Positions 34,135 through 45,796 of a stretch of 64,000 nucleotides of DNA are shown here, in pieces. The first letter of the stretch is position 1. Each line of letters starts with the position of its first letter. The position numbers and the translations under genes were made by a program. The stretch comes from Sipunculus nudus (Eukaryota; Annelida; Sipuncula; Golfingiida; Sipunculidae), in NCBI GenBank assembly GCA_026874595.1, contig CM049306.1, positions 55,799,519 to 55,863,518 of the forward strand, read 5' to 3'. The notes beneath the pieces were generated by a model. The model worked only from the letters and a program-made list of their open reading frames with translations, did no database searches and had not been told where the DNA came from.

Positions 34135-34695
34135 CCTTAGATCAGACGTAGACTGGCACCCCGCTCTATTATGGCACCGCTGCTCTAGGCCAATCATAGA
34201 GACGGGCGTACAACGCCATCTTATGTACTCCCGGCAGACTGGTTCGAACTCCAGTATGTATGATATATGATAAAAATAAGCATTTCGTTTGCTCAGAGAA
34301 GTTATCAAAAGTTGGTTGTACGTTACGTGAGACATTTATGATCAGATTAATATATATTAATAATAAATCACTGCTACGCACAGTGGAACATAAAAGATTC
34401 AGTATATCGTATTATCTATACATCCATCATTCACTTTTTGTGTAACAACTCATTCTTCAATATTTGAAAACTAGAAATAACTAAAGAAAGTTATTTTATA
34501 AGAAATTTACACGGATAATCAACCAGGATCGCGTGAACGTCCATGACAACCAGTATGAGCGTGCATACTGGAGTTGGAACCAGTCTTCAGGTAAGTCAGG
34601 AGTTGCAACTGGGAGTACTTAAGATGGCGTTGTACGCCTGTCTCTATGCTTGGTTGAGGGCCATAATAGAGCAGGGTACCAGTCTAGATCAGACG
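34135..34695. mobile_element. Foldback element, copy 1 (~560 bp)
   Basis: The left arm (34135-34255), with GACTGGCACCCCGCTCTATT and GGCGTACAACGCCATCTTA, is inverted in the right arm (34548-34695), with AAGATGGCGTTGTACGCC and CCATAATAGAGCAGGGTACC. The arms are about 120-140 bp and imperfect. The central part is AT-rich and contains AAAATAAGCATTTCGTTTGC. Confidence 0.8.
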
Positions 34696-34717
34696 CTACA
34701 CGACCGATAACCTTGAC

Positions 34718-35090
34718 TAGACTGGTACTCCACTCTATTGTGGCACCGCTGCTCTAGGCCAATCATGGAGTCGGGCGTACAACGCCATTTTCAGTACTCA
34801 AACTCCAGTATGTATTATATATGATAAAAATCAAAAATCAGCATTTCGTTTGCTCATAGGAGTTGTCAAAAGTTGGCTGTACATTTTGTGTGACATTTAT
34901 GATTAGATTAATAGATTTTGATAATAAACGAATGCCACGTACAATCGGTATGTGCGTGCAGAATAGAGTTGGAACCAGTCTATAGGTAAGTCAGGAGTTG
35001 CAACTGGGAGTACTTAAGATGGCGTTGTACGCCTGTCTCAGTGCTTGGCTGAGTGCCATAATAGAGCGGGGTACTAATCTAAACCTTGAC
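34718..35090. mobile_element. Foldback element, copy 2 (~370 bp)
   Basis: The same plan as copy 1. Left arm GACTGGTACTCCACTCTATT...GGCGTACAACGCCATTTTC, AT-rich centre with CAGCATTTCGTTTGCTCATA, right arm with AAGATGGCGTTGTACGCC and CCATAATAGAGCGGGGTAC. The centre is shorter than in copy 1. It lies head to tail about 20 bp after copy 1. Confidence 0.8.
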
Positions 35091-35828
35091 TTGATCAAGT
35101 CTACGAATCTGCAGGGTTAAAGTGGGTGTGGCTGTTCGGTCGCCCTTTCAGCAGGGATTGACCATGAACGAGTGTGTCACGTGTCCGGTGTCACGTGTCT
35201 ATAGATCGGTACCCGTCTGTTTTAGGATATGCTGCCGTATGTACTTAATTTAGTCTGCAGTATTAACTTAATTTAGTCTGACATTTCATAAAGTACGGAA
35301 AATAATGTTAATTTCAGCATATGACAAATAATTGTCTGCTTTATCTGGAAAGCAAATAATGGAAGAACACTTCTTACACGTACGAGTTGGTGCAAATTAG
35401 GTAAGAGCATATATTTTGCACGTATTTGGAATCCATCAAGCTTTTTACAAACATATTCTTAATCCAGGTAATTTGTCAGTGATGGGGTATGGTCGTCATT
35501 GTAAGTAAATGTAGCAGTAACATATTATTTATGAGGAAAGCGGCATGACCTTACAGAATATGAACTTTATATCGAAGAGCTGAAAATTGCCTCATTTGTT
35601 TTTTTTACGTGACAAGCCGGGCGATTCGGATATTATGTAAGAAACTGGAGTGTAATTGCTGGGATGATTACAGGGACGTAAGCAAGGTGTGTGTATGTGG
35701 GGGGGGGGGGGTTACATGGATTTGCCTTACTCTTTATTTCTTTAAGCTTGAACCTGCAAATATGATATTATTTTATTTATTCACCTTGTACAACTAATTT
35801 TTCTAATTGATATTAAAACATGTGAGGT

Positions 35829-35829
<1 letters not shown>
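35091..35829. other. No gene seen
   Basis: Contains a poly(G) of 13 at 35699-35711. No supported gene. Confidence 0.5.

Positions 35830-35910
<81 letters not shown>
35830..35910. repeat. Compound (CT)n-(TA)n microsatellite
   Basis: (CT)n from 35830 to 35862 joins (TA)n to 35910. About 30 bp downstream, CTGGCTACGCCCCTGGATGA resembles an end of the GGATCCAG MITE family. Confidence 0.95.
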
Positions 35911-35913
<3 letters not shown>

Positions 35914-36940
35914 TACAATTGCCTTTGCCAAATATAACTTCCCCTCCTTTAATCCTGGCTACGCCCCTGGATGAACTGAAGTGATGTTAAGTGAATAACA
36001 GATGCACTAACTCGGAGGTGGAGTAACGGCGAAGGAGGGGAGTGGGTTTGAAGTAGCGTCAGTTTTTTTTCAGAATTTATTTTTATACAGTTAGATTACT
36101 TTTATTTAGGTCCTCACTTCAGGCGTCACTGCCGATGTTATATATTAAAGGCCATGTGATAAATGACGTAATTAAAGTACTGAATCCCCCCTAGCCATAT
36201 CGTCACAGCGGGAAACGATATTTCAATTTATGGCGATAAGCCCATATCTTGCATCTTGACACTAGACAAAGATTACAAGCCACAAATACCAAATAATAAT
36301 ACCCATTTGAGCCTATTACTTAACCTTTGGTGTCCTCGCACCGTTCATACGTTGAATAAAGAACAGCATATCTACAAATCTACCGTACAGCCCTTTACAC
36401 TTGAGACCGGTTATTTTTTTCTGCTTATTTGATGCAAAATCAAGGTCTGTGTATATTGACACACCTGTAGGTGTATACATTACGTAAAAGGTATAGAATA
36501 AAACATTCTAATGTTTTTTTTTCCGATGGCAGACTCCATCAACGCACTCCCAGTTCCGGTCGTAAACACCTGGTTAATTACGGTAAAGTTGATAATTTCA
36601 GACACCAATACTTTTTATCACTAAATAGCGTTTGATGTAACTCTTAGTATAGGGGATCATACTATAATGTTGAATATCAAATGAAGCCTCTACCTCCTGT
36701 TATGTTATTATCATCATCTGCTGTCCTGTGCCTCCCGTGCCTGTGTAAACCTGCTGACCTTATATACGTGCACGGTAACTGACTCGATATATTGATACGA
36801 TTCTCGATGGCACAGTTTATACTAACGTGTTGAATATTTTCATGTTGAGTAGTCATACTATGTGGTTTGCTATTATCATCTTTGCATTCAAAGTCTTATT
36901 AAATCATACAGCTGTTTTGATGAACATTGTTCACACCCAA
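35911..36940. other. No gene seen
   Basis: Mixed AT-rich DNA without a supported feature. Confidence 0.5.
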
Positions 36941-36945
36941 CCATA

Positions 36946-36996
<51 letters not shown>

Positions 36997-37021
36997 CATA
37001 GGAGAGAGAGAGAGAGAGAGA
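36941..37021. repeat. (TA)n followed by (GA)n
   Basis: (TA)n to about 36992, then (GA)n from 37001 to 37021. Confidence 0.95.
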
Positions 37022-37079
37022 AAGAAACGCATAGATAAGAAGAAAAACCTTATCAATAAGCATACAATAAGTTAGTTGG

Positions 37080-37112
37080 CCTATGGGAAAAGCGCTGTGT
37101 AAAGAGCGTTAA
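37080..37112 (-). repeat. SINE-tail-like conserved segment
   Basis: The minus strand reads ACGCTCTTTACACAGCGCTT followed by TTCCCATAGGCC, matching the segment at 42.17 and 56.01 kb. Confidence 0.55.
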
Positions 37113-39469
37113 GTGGAGGTGGATCCTTCCCTTTGATGACCTTTCCTTTTTCTTTGAGGACATTTTTTCTCTCCCTTCCATTTGTTAATCTATAAGGATG
37201 TAGCTATGTGTCAATGCATTACGTTATGTGGAACAGAGGCGCTTGATTTGTCCATATGATACCTGTTCAATCACTGGCACTGCAACGCCTGTAGGCTGTA
37301 AACAGTACTACTTTAAGGCTATATTCTCTTATTACCGCTCATATTGCCGATATACTCGTTCTCTACCGAAATATGAAACAAGACTTATTAATCAATATTT
37401 AATTATAAACAAAGCACTCCCCGTTTCCCAATTACAACAGTTAATAACTTTTTCACCTTTAAACGCTTCCTTGATCTCCCTTCTTTCACATGTACATACA
37501 TGTCAGTAACATTTGTTATCAGTGATCGGTAAACAATGATTGTAGTTCTGAAGGCAGATATATGGACGATTTTATATGGAATTTTATTTGAAATTTAATT
37601 AAAACCAGTTTATAGCATCTAATAAATGTTGTTCTGTGTTCTGTTGTACTGTTCAGTGTTCAGGTAACGGACATTTATTCCACATGGACGATAATTGTGG
37701 AATTGTTGGTGTATCAAGTCAAGCGCCTGTGTTGTGGAAGGTATGGTATTGACATTTGTATGTTTATGTTTGTTTGGGAATATAACTTGAAAATAACAAA
37801 AAAAGGTTAATCTTAGAGAATCAGTTTGCCGAAAATATTACCATGTCGTTAAAAGGGCATGCGGGTTCCGATTCCCGTTCTTGAGTTGTTATAATTATAC
37901 CCGCAAAGAGTCTATTCTTGAAATGGACATCACGTTGGCACGTGATGAAATTTCACGAGATTAAGATGAAGATTAACTCAGTTTGCTTTCAAAATCACGT
38001 GATACCCAATGACGTCATCACCAGTCCACGACGTTATCATCATGATTACAAGAACATAGAATATCTGCATCCTTAATGATTTGGCCAAATTTTGTCGTCT
38101 CTGTTGAAAATCGTGCGCAGTTTTTTGCCGCTGTTTATATTTCATCACACTACATGTTTCAGGTACATACCTAGCCGTGACAAACACGACTCAGTTAGAA
38201 CCCGCTACTGAGTCGTGACACAAGCCAAATTTAGAACCGCCCTGCAAGTCCACGCCACGCTGTATAACCGTATCTCCGCATACAGTCAGCAGGCAGACCG
38301 CAGGTAGAAATCTCCCAAACATGCAGAACAATATACGAATATATTGGGTTATAACGGAATACTTCACACACATGGTAGGTGTCATTGGAGAGATAAGAAA
38401 CTTATTAAAAGGTCTAGTGGGTTTATTTGAAGTGACACGATACTTGTGAGCAATGAGGCGTTGTCAAAAATGACGAAAATATTTGCATCCTCATGGGGCC
38501 TTATAATGCGATCCTCAGAGTTAGATGTCCAGGCACTCTGGCAAGCCAGTGATCTGGCCATAATGTCAGAGGGCCGATCTGGCGCTAGTACATACCGAAA
38601 AGAAAAAGTGATCAACTGTCACCAAATCATATTATGATCAAAATTCCATTGCCACTTTTGAATGTTTGAAATTTCAGACTCGGGAGAAGTTTATCTACAT
38701 TATATATATTACATAAACATGAACAGCTTGAAACGTCATTACCTGAAAAAGCAAACTCCCCAAATTAAATAAGTCTGCAACATATATGTAATATGTCCAT
38801 CAGGAACAACATGTGCAGACATAGTGACGTCTGAATCAATGATAAATATAAAACAGATTTTTTAATGTTAAGTGTTTCGTTCCGTGGACAACTGCTTTAT
38901 AAATAAGTTGCTCGGATTGTTTTTTATTACTTTTTATATGCAAATGTATTTTATTCAGTCATTCATTTTTTGGTCAGAAGTCCCTATGGCGCCCATTGTA
39001 TTGTACGTGTTACAGTACTACTTAATAACTAAAGGAGGAAAATGAGACATTTACCCCCAGGATTTATTTATTGCGGACATGTATATAGAGAGAGATATAA
39101 AACAAGATGCATAATTTATCTGTGAAAATCCCGGTATAAAACCTTTATGTCTCAGAAGATGACATTCCGTTTTATGATAGCATAGCAACGTAAACCAAAC
39201 TGAGTTCCAGCAGTTCAGATGCGATTAAATTTGCACGTGTCCCAATTAATGACAAAAAACATACATTATTCATATATCTTAATGACCTTTTAACTGTCCG
39301 GTAATGTTTTGCAAGGAGTAATTACTTCCAGTATGAAGGAGAAGCTGATAGGGGTTTATGGGTTAATGTCTACATTGATGTTTGGGTCAATTTTTTTATG
39401 GGTAGAACTTTAAGGTCCCCTAGACGGGGAAAAACAATCGATGAGCCGCCCCCCCCCCCCCCCCCCTCC
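37113..39469. other. No gene seen; one perfect hairpin
   Basis: CACGACTCAGT (38185-38195) and ACTGAGTCGTG (38207-38217) form an 11-bp perfect inverted repeat with an 11-nt loop. A poly(C) of 18 at 39449-39466 lies just left of the MITE that follows. The 93-codon frame at 37228 is unrecognised. Confidence 0.5.
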
Positions 39470-39761
39470 CCCCAAAAAAAAATAAAGGTATGGTTCTTAG
39501 GCACCACCCGCGTCAATTTTAACCTCCGCATCAAAAAAAATTATTTTGATTTTCATCTTTCAATAAGATAAAATGATACAGTTTTCGTAAGTTTTCCTTT
39601 GTTATGTAGTCATTTACCTGTTAAGAAAAAATCATGTTATTATCATGCTTTTCCGTGATCATATGACATTTTTATCGAACATTTCATAACAGGGGATTAA
39701 AAAAAAAACTGCCCACAGATTTCTGAATAAGTTCCTGAAAACCATACCTTTTTTAGCATTA
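39470..39761 (-). mobile_element. MITE, family 'GTGCCTGAGAACC', copy (reverse)
   Basis: Left AAAGGTATGGTTCTTAGGCA, then CACCCGCGTCAATTTTAACC. Right GTTCCTGAAAACCATACCTT. In this copy the variable site is short (CCTCCGC) and the long poly(C) lies outside the element. Confidence 0.8.
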
Positions 39762-40752
39762 CAATATTTCTTTCTTCTTTCCTTGTTTGTTTGAATTCAA
39801 ATATGGCTGATGTGAAAAAAAACTAATCTTCGGGCGCAATTATTGTCATATGTTACCAATTTGTTCCTAATATATATATTTTAGTCTTTGACTGAATTCA
39901 AAAGGTTTTACTTTCTGTGGGCGATTCTCTATAATCGCTACGTTGCGGGCGTCGAGATAGATTTTAAGTGATCGCAAACATCTCGTTTAATTTATTTTCT
40001 GATAATTAGGAACAATTAAATTAAAATGCAGTTGTCTCATAGTGCCATTAGACATGTTACAATAATTACTAATAATACCCCTGCACAAAATAAATATGGA
40101 GGTACTGTTATGCAAAGATGATCATACGTTTTTAACGTTGGATCAGGGCATCAGGATTTTGACCCTACATAGAAAGGTTTCAGCGATTTACATGTTCATG
40201 AGTTATAAGTTAATATCCAAGGCCTCGAGAAAATATCCTTGGAAACCTTTACATTTAGGTCAACGTTACTTATATGCTGTTAGCTGAAGGGCTTTAACAT
40301 AATCTTGACCACTCTGAAAGTCATGTTCTAGGTTGGTTCCTGAACAAATTCTTTTGAATGCTGGTACATTAAATTTGAATATAATATCTCATATGTAACT
40401 TTTAGATTATTACCATGCATAATTTGAGCCAAATTGGACCCTTCACTAACATCATCTCGGCATTTTCAATTTTCCTTGCAGCTGTCCGTTTTGAGTAATG
40501 CTCGTGCAAAGGCGCTACTATCCCAAAAAGAAATGCACGGACTGCCCTGAAATTTGCTATGCATGTTTACCTTGATTTGTTTAAAATAATATATTGGCAT
40601 ACGCACAATCCGTGGTAACTCGACCCTTATTTCAAATAACAATCAAACAGAACCCTCAGTCCTGCATATTGTATCTATGAAGGACACAAATGCCATAATA
40701 GACAGCGCGGACCAATCCTACATTCTACTTTACACAATCAATGCTATGTATA
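39762..40752. other. No gene seen; weak ~155-bp repeat relic
   Basis: CCTCGAGAAAATATCCTTGG with ACATTTAGGTCAACGTTAC (40225-40268) resembles the 'GGTCCTAGGCAAATGTCCTT ... TAGGTCA' part of the array monomer. Confidence 0.4.
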
Positions 40753-40912
40753 TGGTACGGGGTGACATAAAAGCGGACTGAACTGTCTCGCTAGTGAAGC
40801 TTGCTTTTTTTCATAGTGAAGCGGTTGGTACGTCGGGCTTGTGCGCCACCAACATGGGTTCGAATCCCGGATCGGCCCAGTGTTTTCCCCTGAGCAATTT
40901 GTCTTCCTAACA
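40753..40912 (+). mobile_element. Solo terminal repeat of the TRIM-like family
   Basis: It runs from TGGTACGGGGTGACATAAAA to CTTCCTAACA at full length. The A box TAGTGAAGCGG (perfect consensus) and the B box GTTCGAATC (40858-40866) are intact. An extra T-rich insertion lies before the A box. No second repeat, PBS or PPT is nearby, so it looks like a solo LTR (or a SINE-like copy). Confidence 0.75.
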
Positions 40913-41844
40913 ATATAGAGCCAATAAAAAAACTCAACTGGTAACATTTATATTGCTACTACCAAAACTGGAAAAGTGGCTTTCCAAAGAGAGCGGTGGT
41001 AGAATCATTTTTTGCCTCCGCCATGAGGGTAGGCGTTCATATCCGTTCGTGTTTTGTGTGTGTTTGTTCCCAACATAACTCACGCAGTCATGAAAGTAAT
41101 CCCATGGCGGAGGTCTGTATTCCTGAGAATGCATACTTCTAGTCAATAATTTTACAATTGTCGCGGGGTTCGTTAAATTGCCATGCTTTTGAAGTGGGAT
41201 ATTGTTTGTTACTTATGAATACAACACACATGCATAACTAGACGTCTGTAATCAACAATTGAACCCAAGGAAAGTCTCATCCCCCCCCCCCCCCCTTTCA
41301 CTAATGATCATCAACAATTGAAGGGGGGGGGCATTATAGTTCAGGACCATAGATGTTCTGTGAAACAAAAGTTCTGTGAAACAAAACCTCTGTAAACTTA
41401 GTCCTGAAATAAGGTATTTGCCATGAGAACCTATTTCACTGAGACGTTCATCGACTTACCTCAGACCAAGTAAAAGACCTGTTCCTCCAAAACAGCGATA
41501 CCTGTCGGCGATAAATGACACTAGGCGTTCGGGTCGTGTACTTACACAAAGGAAGATCACGTAATGAGTCACGCCCCTAACAATAAACGTAAGAAGGCAC
41601 ATCACATGTAATGCGACATTTTGCCCGCGCACAATTTCGCCTATCAGGATTGGATCACAGTGGCCTCGAAAACATAACTGGGTACGATAAAAAATTCATC
41701 TAAATTGTGATGTGATCCTTCAAGTTCCATTTACGTCTACGGTGCATGAAGCACTTTCAATGCAGTTTTATTTCTTAAAATAGCCTTCTGCATGCATGTG
41801 GAGGAAGGCGCACTATCTTTTCCATAGAGAATCGACGCCCAAAG

Positions 41845-41875
<31 letters not shown>

Positions 41876-42002
41876 ATTAAACGGACATAGAAGTTATAGT
41901 TTTCTTGCATAGAAACACGTGCCGTGTGGTATCATGTCACATTGACTCTCTGCTATCTGAACGCCCTAAAATGTGATTTTCACCAAAGCTAGGAAACGTT
42001 GA
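40913..42002. other. No gene seen
   Basis: Poly(C) of 15 at 41281-41295 and poly(G) of 9 at about 41323 lie about 30 bp apart with CAACAATTGAA near both. (GA)n at 41845-41870. Confidence 0.5.
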
Positions 42003-42210
42003 GTCACCGGGGGTAGAGCACAGGACTCAAAGCCGGGAGATCGTGAGTTCGAATCTCGACCGAGGCAGTAAGATTTTTCACGGACGGCCCCCATCCGGGG
42101 TGAGCGTTTTGTGAGCTTAATCGGAAGACTGTGCCCAACGGCTGTGATTCACTAACAAACGTGTGTACGCTCTTTACACAGCGCTTTACCTATAGGTCTA
42201 TCACATATAT
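42003..42210 (+). mobile_element. tRNA-derived SINE
   Basis: The tRNA-like head has GGGTAGAGCACAGGACTCAA (A-box region) and GAGTTCGAATCTC (B box, about 42045-42057). Its stems are too imperfect for a working tRNA gene. The body contains CACGGACGGCCCCCATCCGG. The tail ACGCTCTTTACACAGCGCTT then TACCTATAGG recurs at 13.25, 37.08 and 56.01 kb. Confidence 0.65.
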
Positions 42211-43020
42211 CGTAGGCGCTTTTCGTTTTGACCTCTAAATCCTGAATCGATGCACCAGAGGGAGCACTATATTTTAGTCCTATCAGATGAGACCCTGTGC
42301 TGGTAGACACGATCTATATGGTTGGCTGATATGGTCACATGATAAATAAATAGCAAATATAAATGCAGTTGGAAATTTTTTAGGGGTTGAAGAGGCCATT
42401 GTGTATGAGTTAGACGACAAACTTATTCCATAAATAGTTGTGGTCCTCTAGACTGTGGATAAATAATGCCCGATATGCGACACACAACTAATGCGACAAG
42501 GTATCTACAAAATTATCAGGCCGTGTTGCCAGCAAGAGGTTTACCAGCAAAGCAAGGAATGCGCGGAGCAATTGTTGATACATTTTTTAGTGACAGCTCA
42601 TCGCCCCGGCAACCGTTTGAATAGGCCACAGTCTGTACGAGGCACAGGCTCACAAACGAAATGTAACAAGATTGGCTCCGTGCACACCTCGCTGGCTGGT
42701 TTTCGTTTTGCGAGCAAACGGATACATGGCTACGCTAACATAGTCGTAATGTCATAATGGAAGCGGTCGATGATGCGAGTACGTACGGGGGCAATAAAAA
42801 TTCGACTACTTTTTACTAAGAGTAACCACTTTAAGACACTTGGAGCGCAGCAATGCGCGGAGCAATGATGCCTGTCGTATGTTTTGTTAACTGGCATTTG
42901 GTTGGCTGCCAGACAACGACCTACAACCTAGTGTCTAAATGTATCATAAACGGTCAAACCAGGCAGCGGGAAAGTCAGTAGCTTCTTTAGAAGCACAAGA
43001 ATTCATCTGCCTTGGGAGCA
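42211..43020 (+). repeat. Dispersed ~700-800-bp repeat, copy 1
   Basis: It shares, in order with 56046-56715: CACCAGAGGGAGCAC, TCAGATGAGACC, GTGACAGCTCATC, GTGCACACCTCGCTGGCTGG, ATACATGGCTACGCTAACAT, GGTCGATGATGCGAG, ATCATAAACGGTCAAA and GCTTCTTTAGAAGC. Indels are many and identity is moderate to high. The + frame 42491-42757 lies inside it and is not conserved as a protein. Confidence 0.85.
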
Positions 43021-43025
43021 CACCC

Positions 43026-43945
43026 ACACTCTAAGAAAAAATGGTTCTTGAGGGTTACTTTGGAACCCGATGTGTTCTATAAGGAACCATGGTTCCACAT
43101 GGAACCTTTTTTGGGGATTAATGGGTTCTACTTAGTATATTTAAGGTTCTTCGCATATCAAGGGTTCTTTCTGGAATATCTTACCATGCACGGACATTAA
43201 CTAAATATAGGCATGTTTAATTAAAATGAATATGAAATTTCCATTTTATTATCAGTCTAAGAAGACTAAGACTAAATAAAATATTTCACATTATCTAATT
43301 GAATTATGGCGATTAATTCTTGCTCGAAATATATCTTTATTTCCTTTTTCCATGTGTGCGTGCATTATACATGTGTGTGTGCATTACATATTACCCTTTA
43401 CATCTTGAAAAGTTTGCTTATATGTATATGTGTATTAAGGCAGCTGAGACAAGGCGTATTAAATACGCCCCAATAATTCCGTCGTGCTGATATAGAACCC
43501 CTGTGCATCAAATCGGCCCTATTGTAGCCTATACGTATATAGGCGGAAAACAGTTTAATTCAAATTTCAGTTAAAATAATCAAATCGTCTTCCCACAAAA
43601 GGAAATAGTATACACACAAATTCAATTTAGATTTATGACACCTGCTAATGAAGTTAATTTTATTGTTGAATGAGATTTTGCCATATAATCCCATCACCAG
43701 GTGCCCTTTAACACAAATATTAGCCTTCCTTGAGATTAGAACTCCTCTGAAGAATATGAATAAGATATGCTGTATTCTTCTGCATAAATTGATCCAAAAT
43801 GTGATTCCCTATATCCATATGAGTAAACCATAATTTAAGGTTCCAGAAAGAACCATTGAAGAAGGTTCCACAAAGAACCCATTAAGGTTCCCCATTCAGT
43901 CCACTCTAAAGAACCTTAAAGGGTTCCATGACTCCATGACTATCT
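43026..43945. mobile_element. Inverted-repeat element built of GGTTCT/GGAACC words
   Basis: The left arm (43026-43180) repeats ATGGTTCTTGAGGGTT, GGAACCATGGTTCCACATGG and AAGGGTTCTTTCTGGAA. The right arm (about 43840-43945) has AAGGTTCCAGAAAGAACC, AAGGTTCCACAAAGAACCC and AAGAACCTTAAAGGGTTCC. The arms are inverted with multiple subterminal repeats around an AT-rich 650-bp centre without a long frame. A DNA-transposon derivative is likely. Confidence 0.65.
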
Positions 43946-43979
43946 CAGATTTCTCAGACTCTGAAAAATCTGAGATAGT
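43939..43979. repeat. Hairpin at the right edge of the GGTTCT element
   Basis: ACTATCTCAGATTT and AAATCTGAGATAGT form a near-perfect stem with a loop of about 13 nt. Confidence 0.6.
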
Positions 43980-45177
43980 ACCAACTGAATATACACTATT
44001 TATATGAGACCAATGTGGTCATGATCGAAACCTCAATTACATGTGATTATTTATTGGTATATAAAGGCATTTGAAACTTGAACTCTGTCGTAGGCAGTAG
44101 TCGATCAGTGACGCTCAGAGGGAATCAGTTATATAAGTAAATAAACATTCTTTGCGGAGACCTATAGAGTTGCAAATTGAGCTGTCCTTCCCGCGAACAC
44201 GCGTAGCAGTCGGAAGGGAATTTAGATTACCGTTTAGATTTGAGTGACTGCAGCTTTTAAATGAAAGCAGATAATGGTATTGAGATAAAAAGATCACAAA
44301 TTACAGTTTAATATGATAGTTCATATGGCATTATATGATTATAATTTATATATAATATTATATTACATTATAGTAATGTAATTATGATGTAATTAGATCT
44401 GCCCATTAAAACACGAGTATGTTACGTAACAGTTTGTATTATCTTGTTAATACACACCATGGGGATTGGAAAAGTAGCAAAAGACAAAACCAAGTGCGAC
44501 CTGATTAATTTGTACTAAATAACGCCGCGACGAGTGTCCACAGAGGGATGTTTTATAGAAACTCCTAAGTTGTTAATTGATTTCGCAGGTGCTTATGCAA
44601 TTCATCAGTCACGTGACCTCGTATTTTTCAAAGCGGCCATCTCCTGTGGCACCCATTTCAAATGATCACGTGTTCGCTCACATGTTCGGCGTGAGACCGA
44701 TATCGAATATTCTTTTTTCTTAATTCTTAACTTCGGGTAAACAAACGTTAGAAAAATATCACTAAATCTATCACTAAGCAAACATTTATGTGAAAATAAA
44801 CATAATAATTTTAAAATTAAACAGATGTTTTGTGCATAAGAACCTGCATGTGCTATAAGAGGAGCATTCGTTCTTCTTATTAAAAAACTGTCCATGGTAA
44901 ACTAATAATGTGGAAGAGGTGAGGGAAAGGGGACGTTTAAATCCATAATCCCATATAATACCAATAGAGTATTATCGCAGTGATTAAGGTGAAAGGTACA
45001 CCAGTATTTCATTAGATACATGTCTCATAATGTTCATTATACATCAGTTTCACAAAACTCAAGTTTGGAAGCAAGCAGACCCTTTCCGAGTTCATGTTGG
45101 AAGCGTGCAAAGTACTGCAGGCAGTAGAGAGGGTGATACATGCTTGCATATTAACGGATCTCCGTTTGCATTTACTC
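43980..45177. other. No gene seen
   Basis: AT-rich sequence with a TATAATATTA-type patch near 44330-44395. The 96-codon minus frame at 44605 is unrecognised. Confidence 0.5.
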
Positions 45178-45196
45178 GGGGGGGGGGGGGGGGGGG
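45178..45196 (+). repeat. Poly(G), 19 nt
   Basis: An uninterrupted G run. Confidence 0.97.
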
Positions 45197-45429
45197 TCTC
45201 TCACATATTGTTATCCAATCACTTGTGAAAATCTTAATTTTTTTCTTTTACCAGTCACATTCGGTAGGTAGATATATACATGCACATACACATACATGCA
45301 TACATAAAGCTATATGTTTCCAGTTTAAACCCCGTGATGTGATTAAGCCTTGGAAACCTTGAACATGCATGCATTGTACAAATGGTTATTTCAACTGATC
45401 GAAGCACTCACCATGACTCAGGTTCGGCA

Positions 45430-45575
45430 GTGTCTGAAAATGAAGGAAACTGGAGGAAAAACAACAGGAATTGAACAGATCATTACAGCCCACAGGCCCC
45501 ACACTCATTGTCACGCCGGGGATCGAACCCGGGTCGCCAGAGGAGAGAGCCCCACGACTGCCTGACTTCCATAAC
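45430..45575 (-). mobile_element. tRNA-SINE fragment
   Basis: The minus strand reads GGCGACCCGGGTTCGATCCC then CGGCGTGAC, a full B box in a strong T-arm context. Downstream is TTTTTCCTCCAGTTTCC. The A-box half is weak. A related head is at 61.35 kb on +. Confidence 0.5.
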
Positions 45576-45796
45576 AGGCCTATATCTTATGCCTTGCGTT
45601 CTTTTTATCCCCAGCTGGATTACACTATTCACTTTTATATACCAGATTGAAGATATGTGTCCATTCCATTAAGATTCCTAACATACATATGCGCATCTTG
45701 TTTCAATTTAATTGTACCGTCATACGTATTGTACCTGAATACAGGCTGACCGATATCATGCCTTAACGGCGACCAAGAATATATATAGTTTTTTTT

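Noticed and set aside
34135-35090. Pair of tRNA-like genes suggested by GGTTCGAACTCC
   Set aside because: The A-box-like word is on the opposite strand, and the arrangement is explained by inverted arms of a foldback element.
42003-42080. Functional tRNA gene
   Set aside because: The A-box region and B box are present, but the stems do not pair well enough and a SINE body follows. A SINE is the better call.
43012-43200. 62-codon + frame with repeated Trp-Phe-Leu motifs
   Set aside because: It is the GGTTCT/GGAACC arm of the inverted-repeat element.
45508-45560. Functional tRNA gene on minus
   Set aside because: Only the T-arm/B-box half is convincing. There is no complete cloverleaf.
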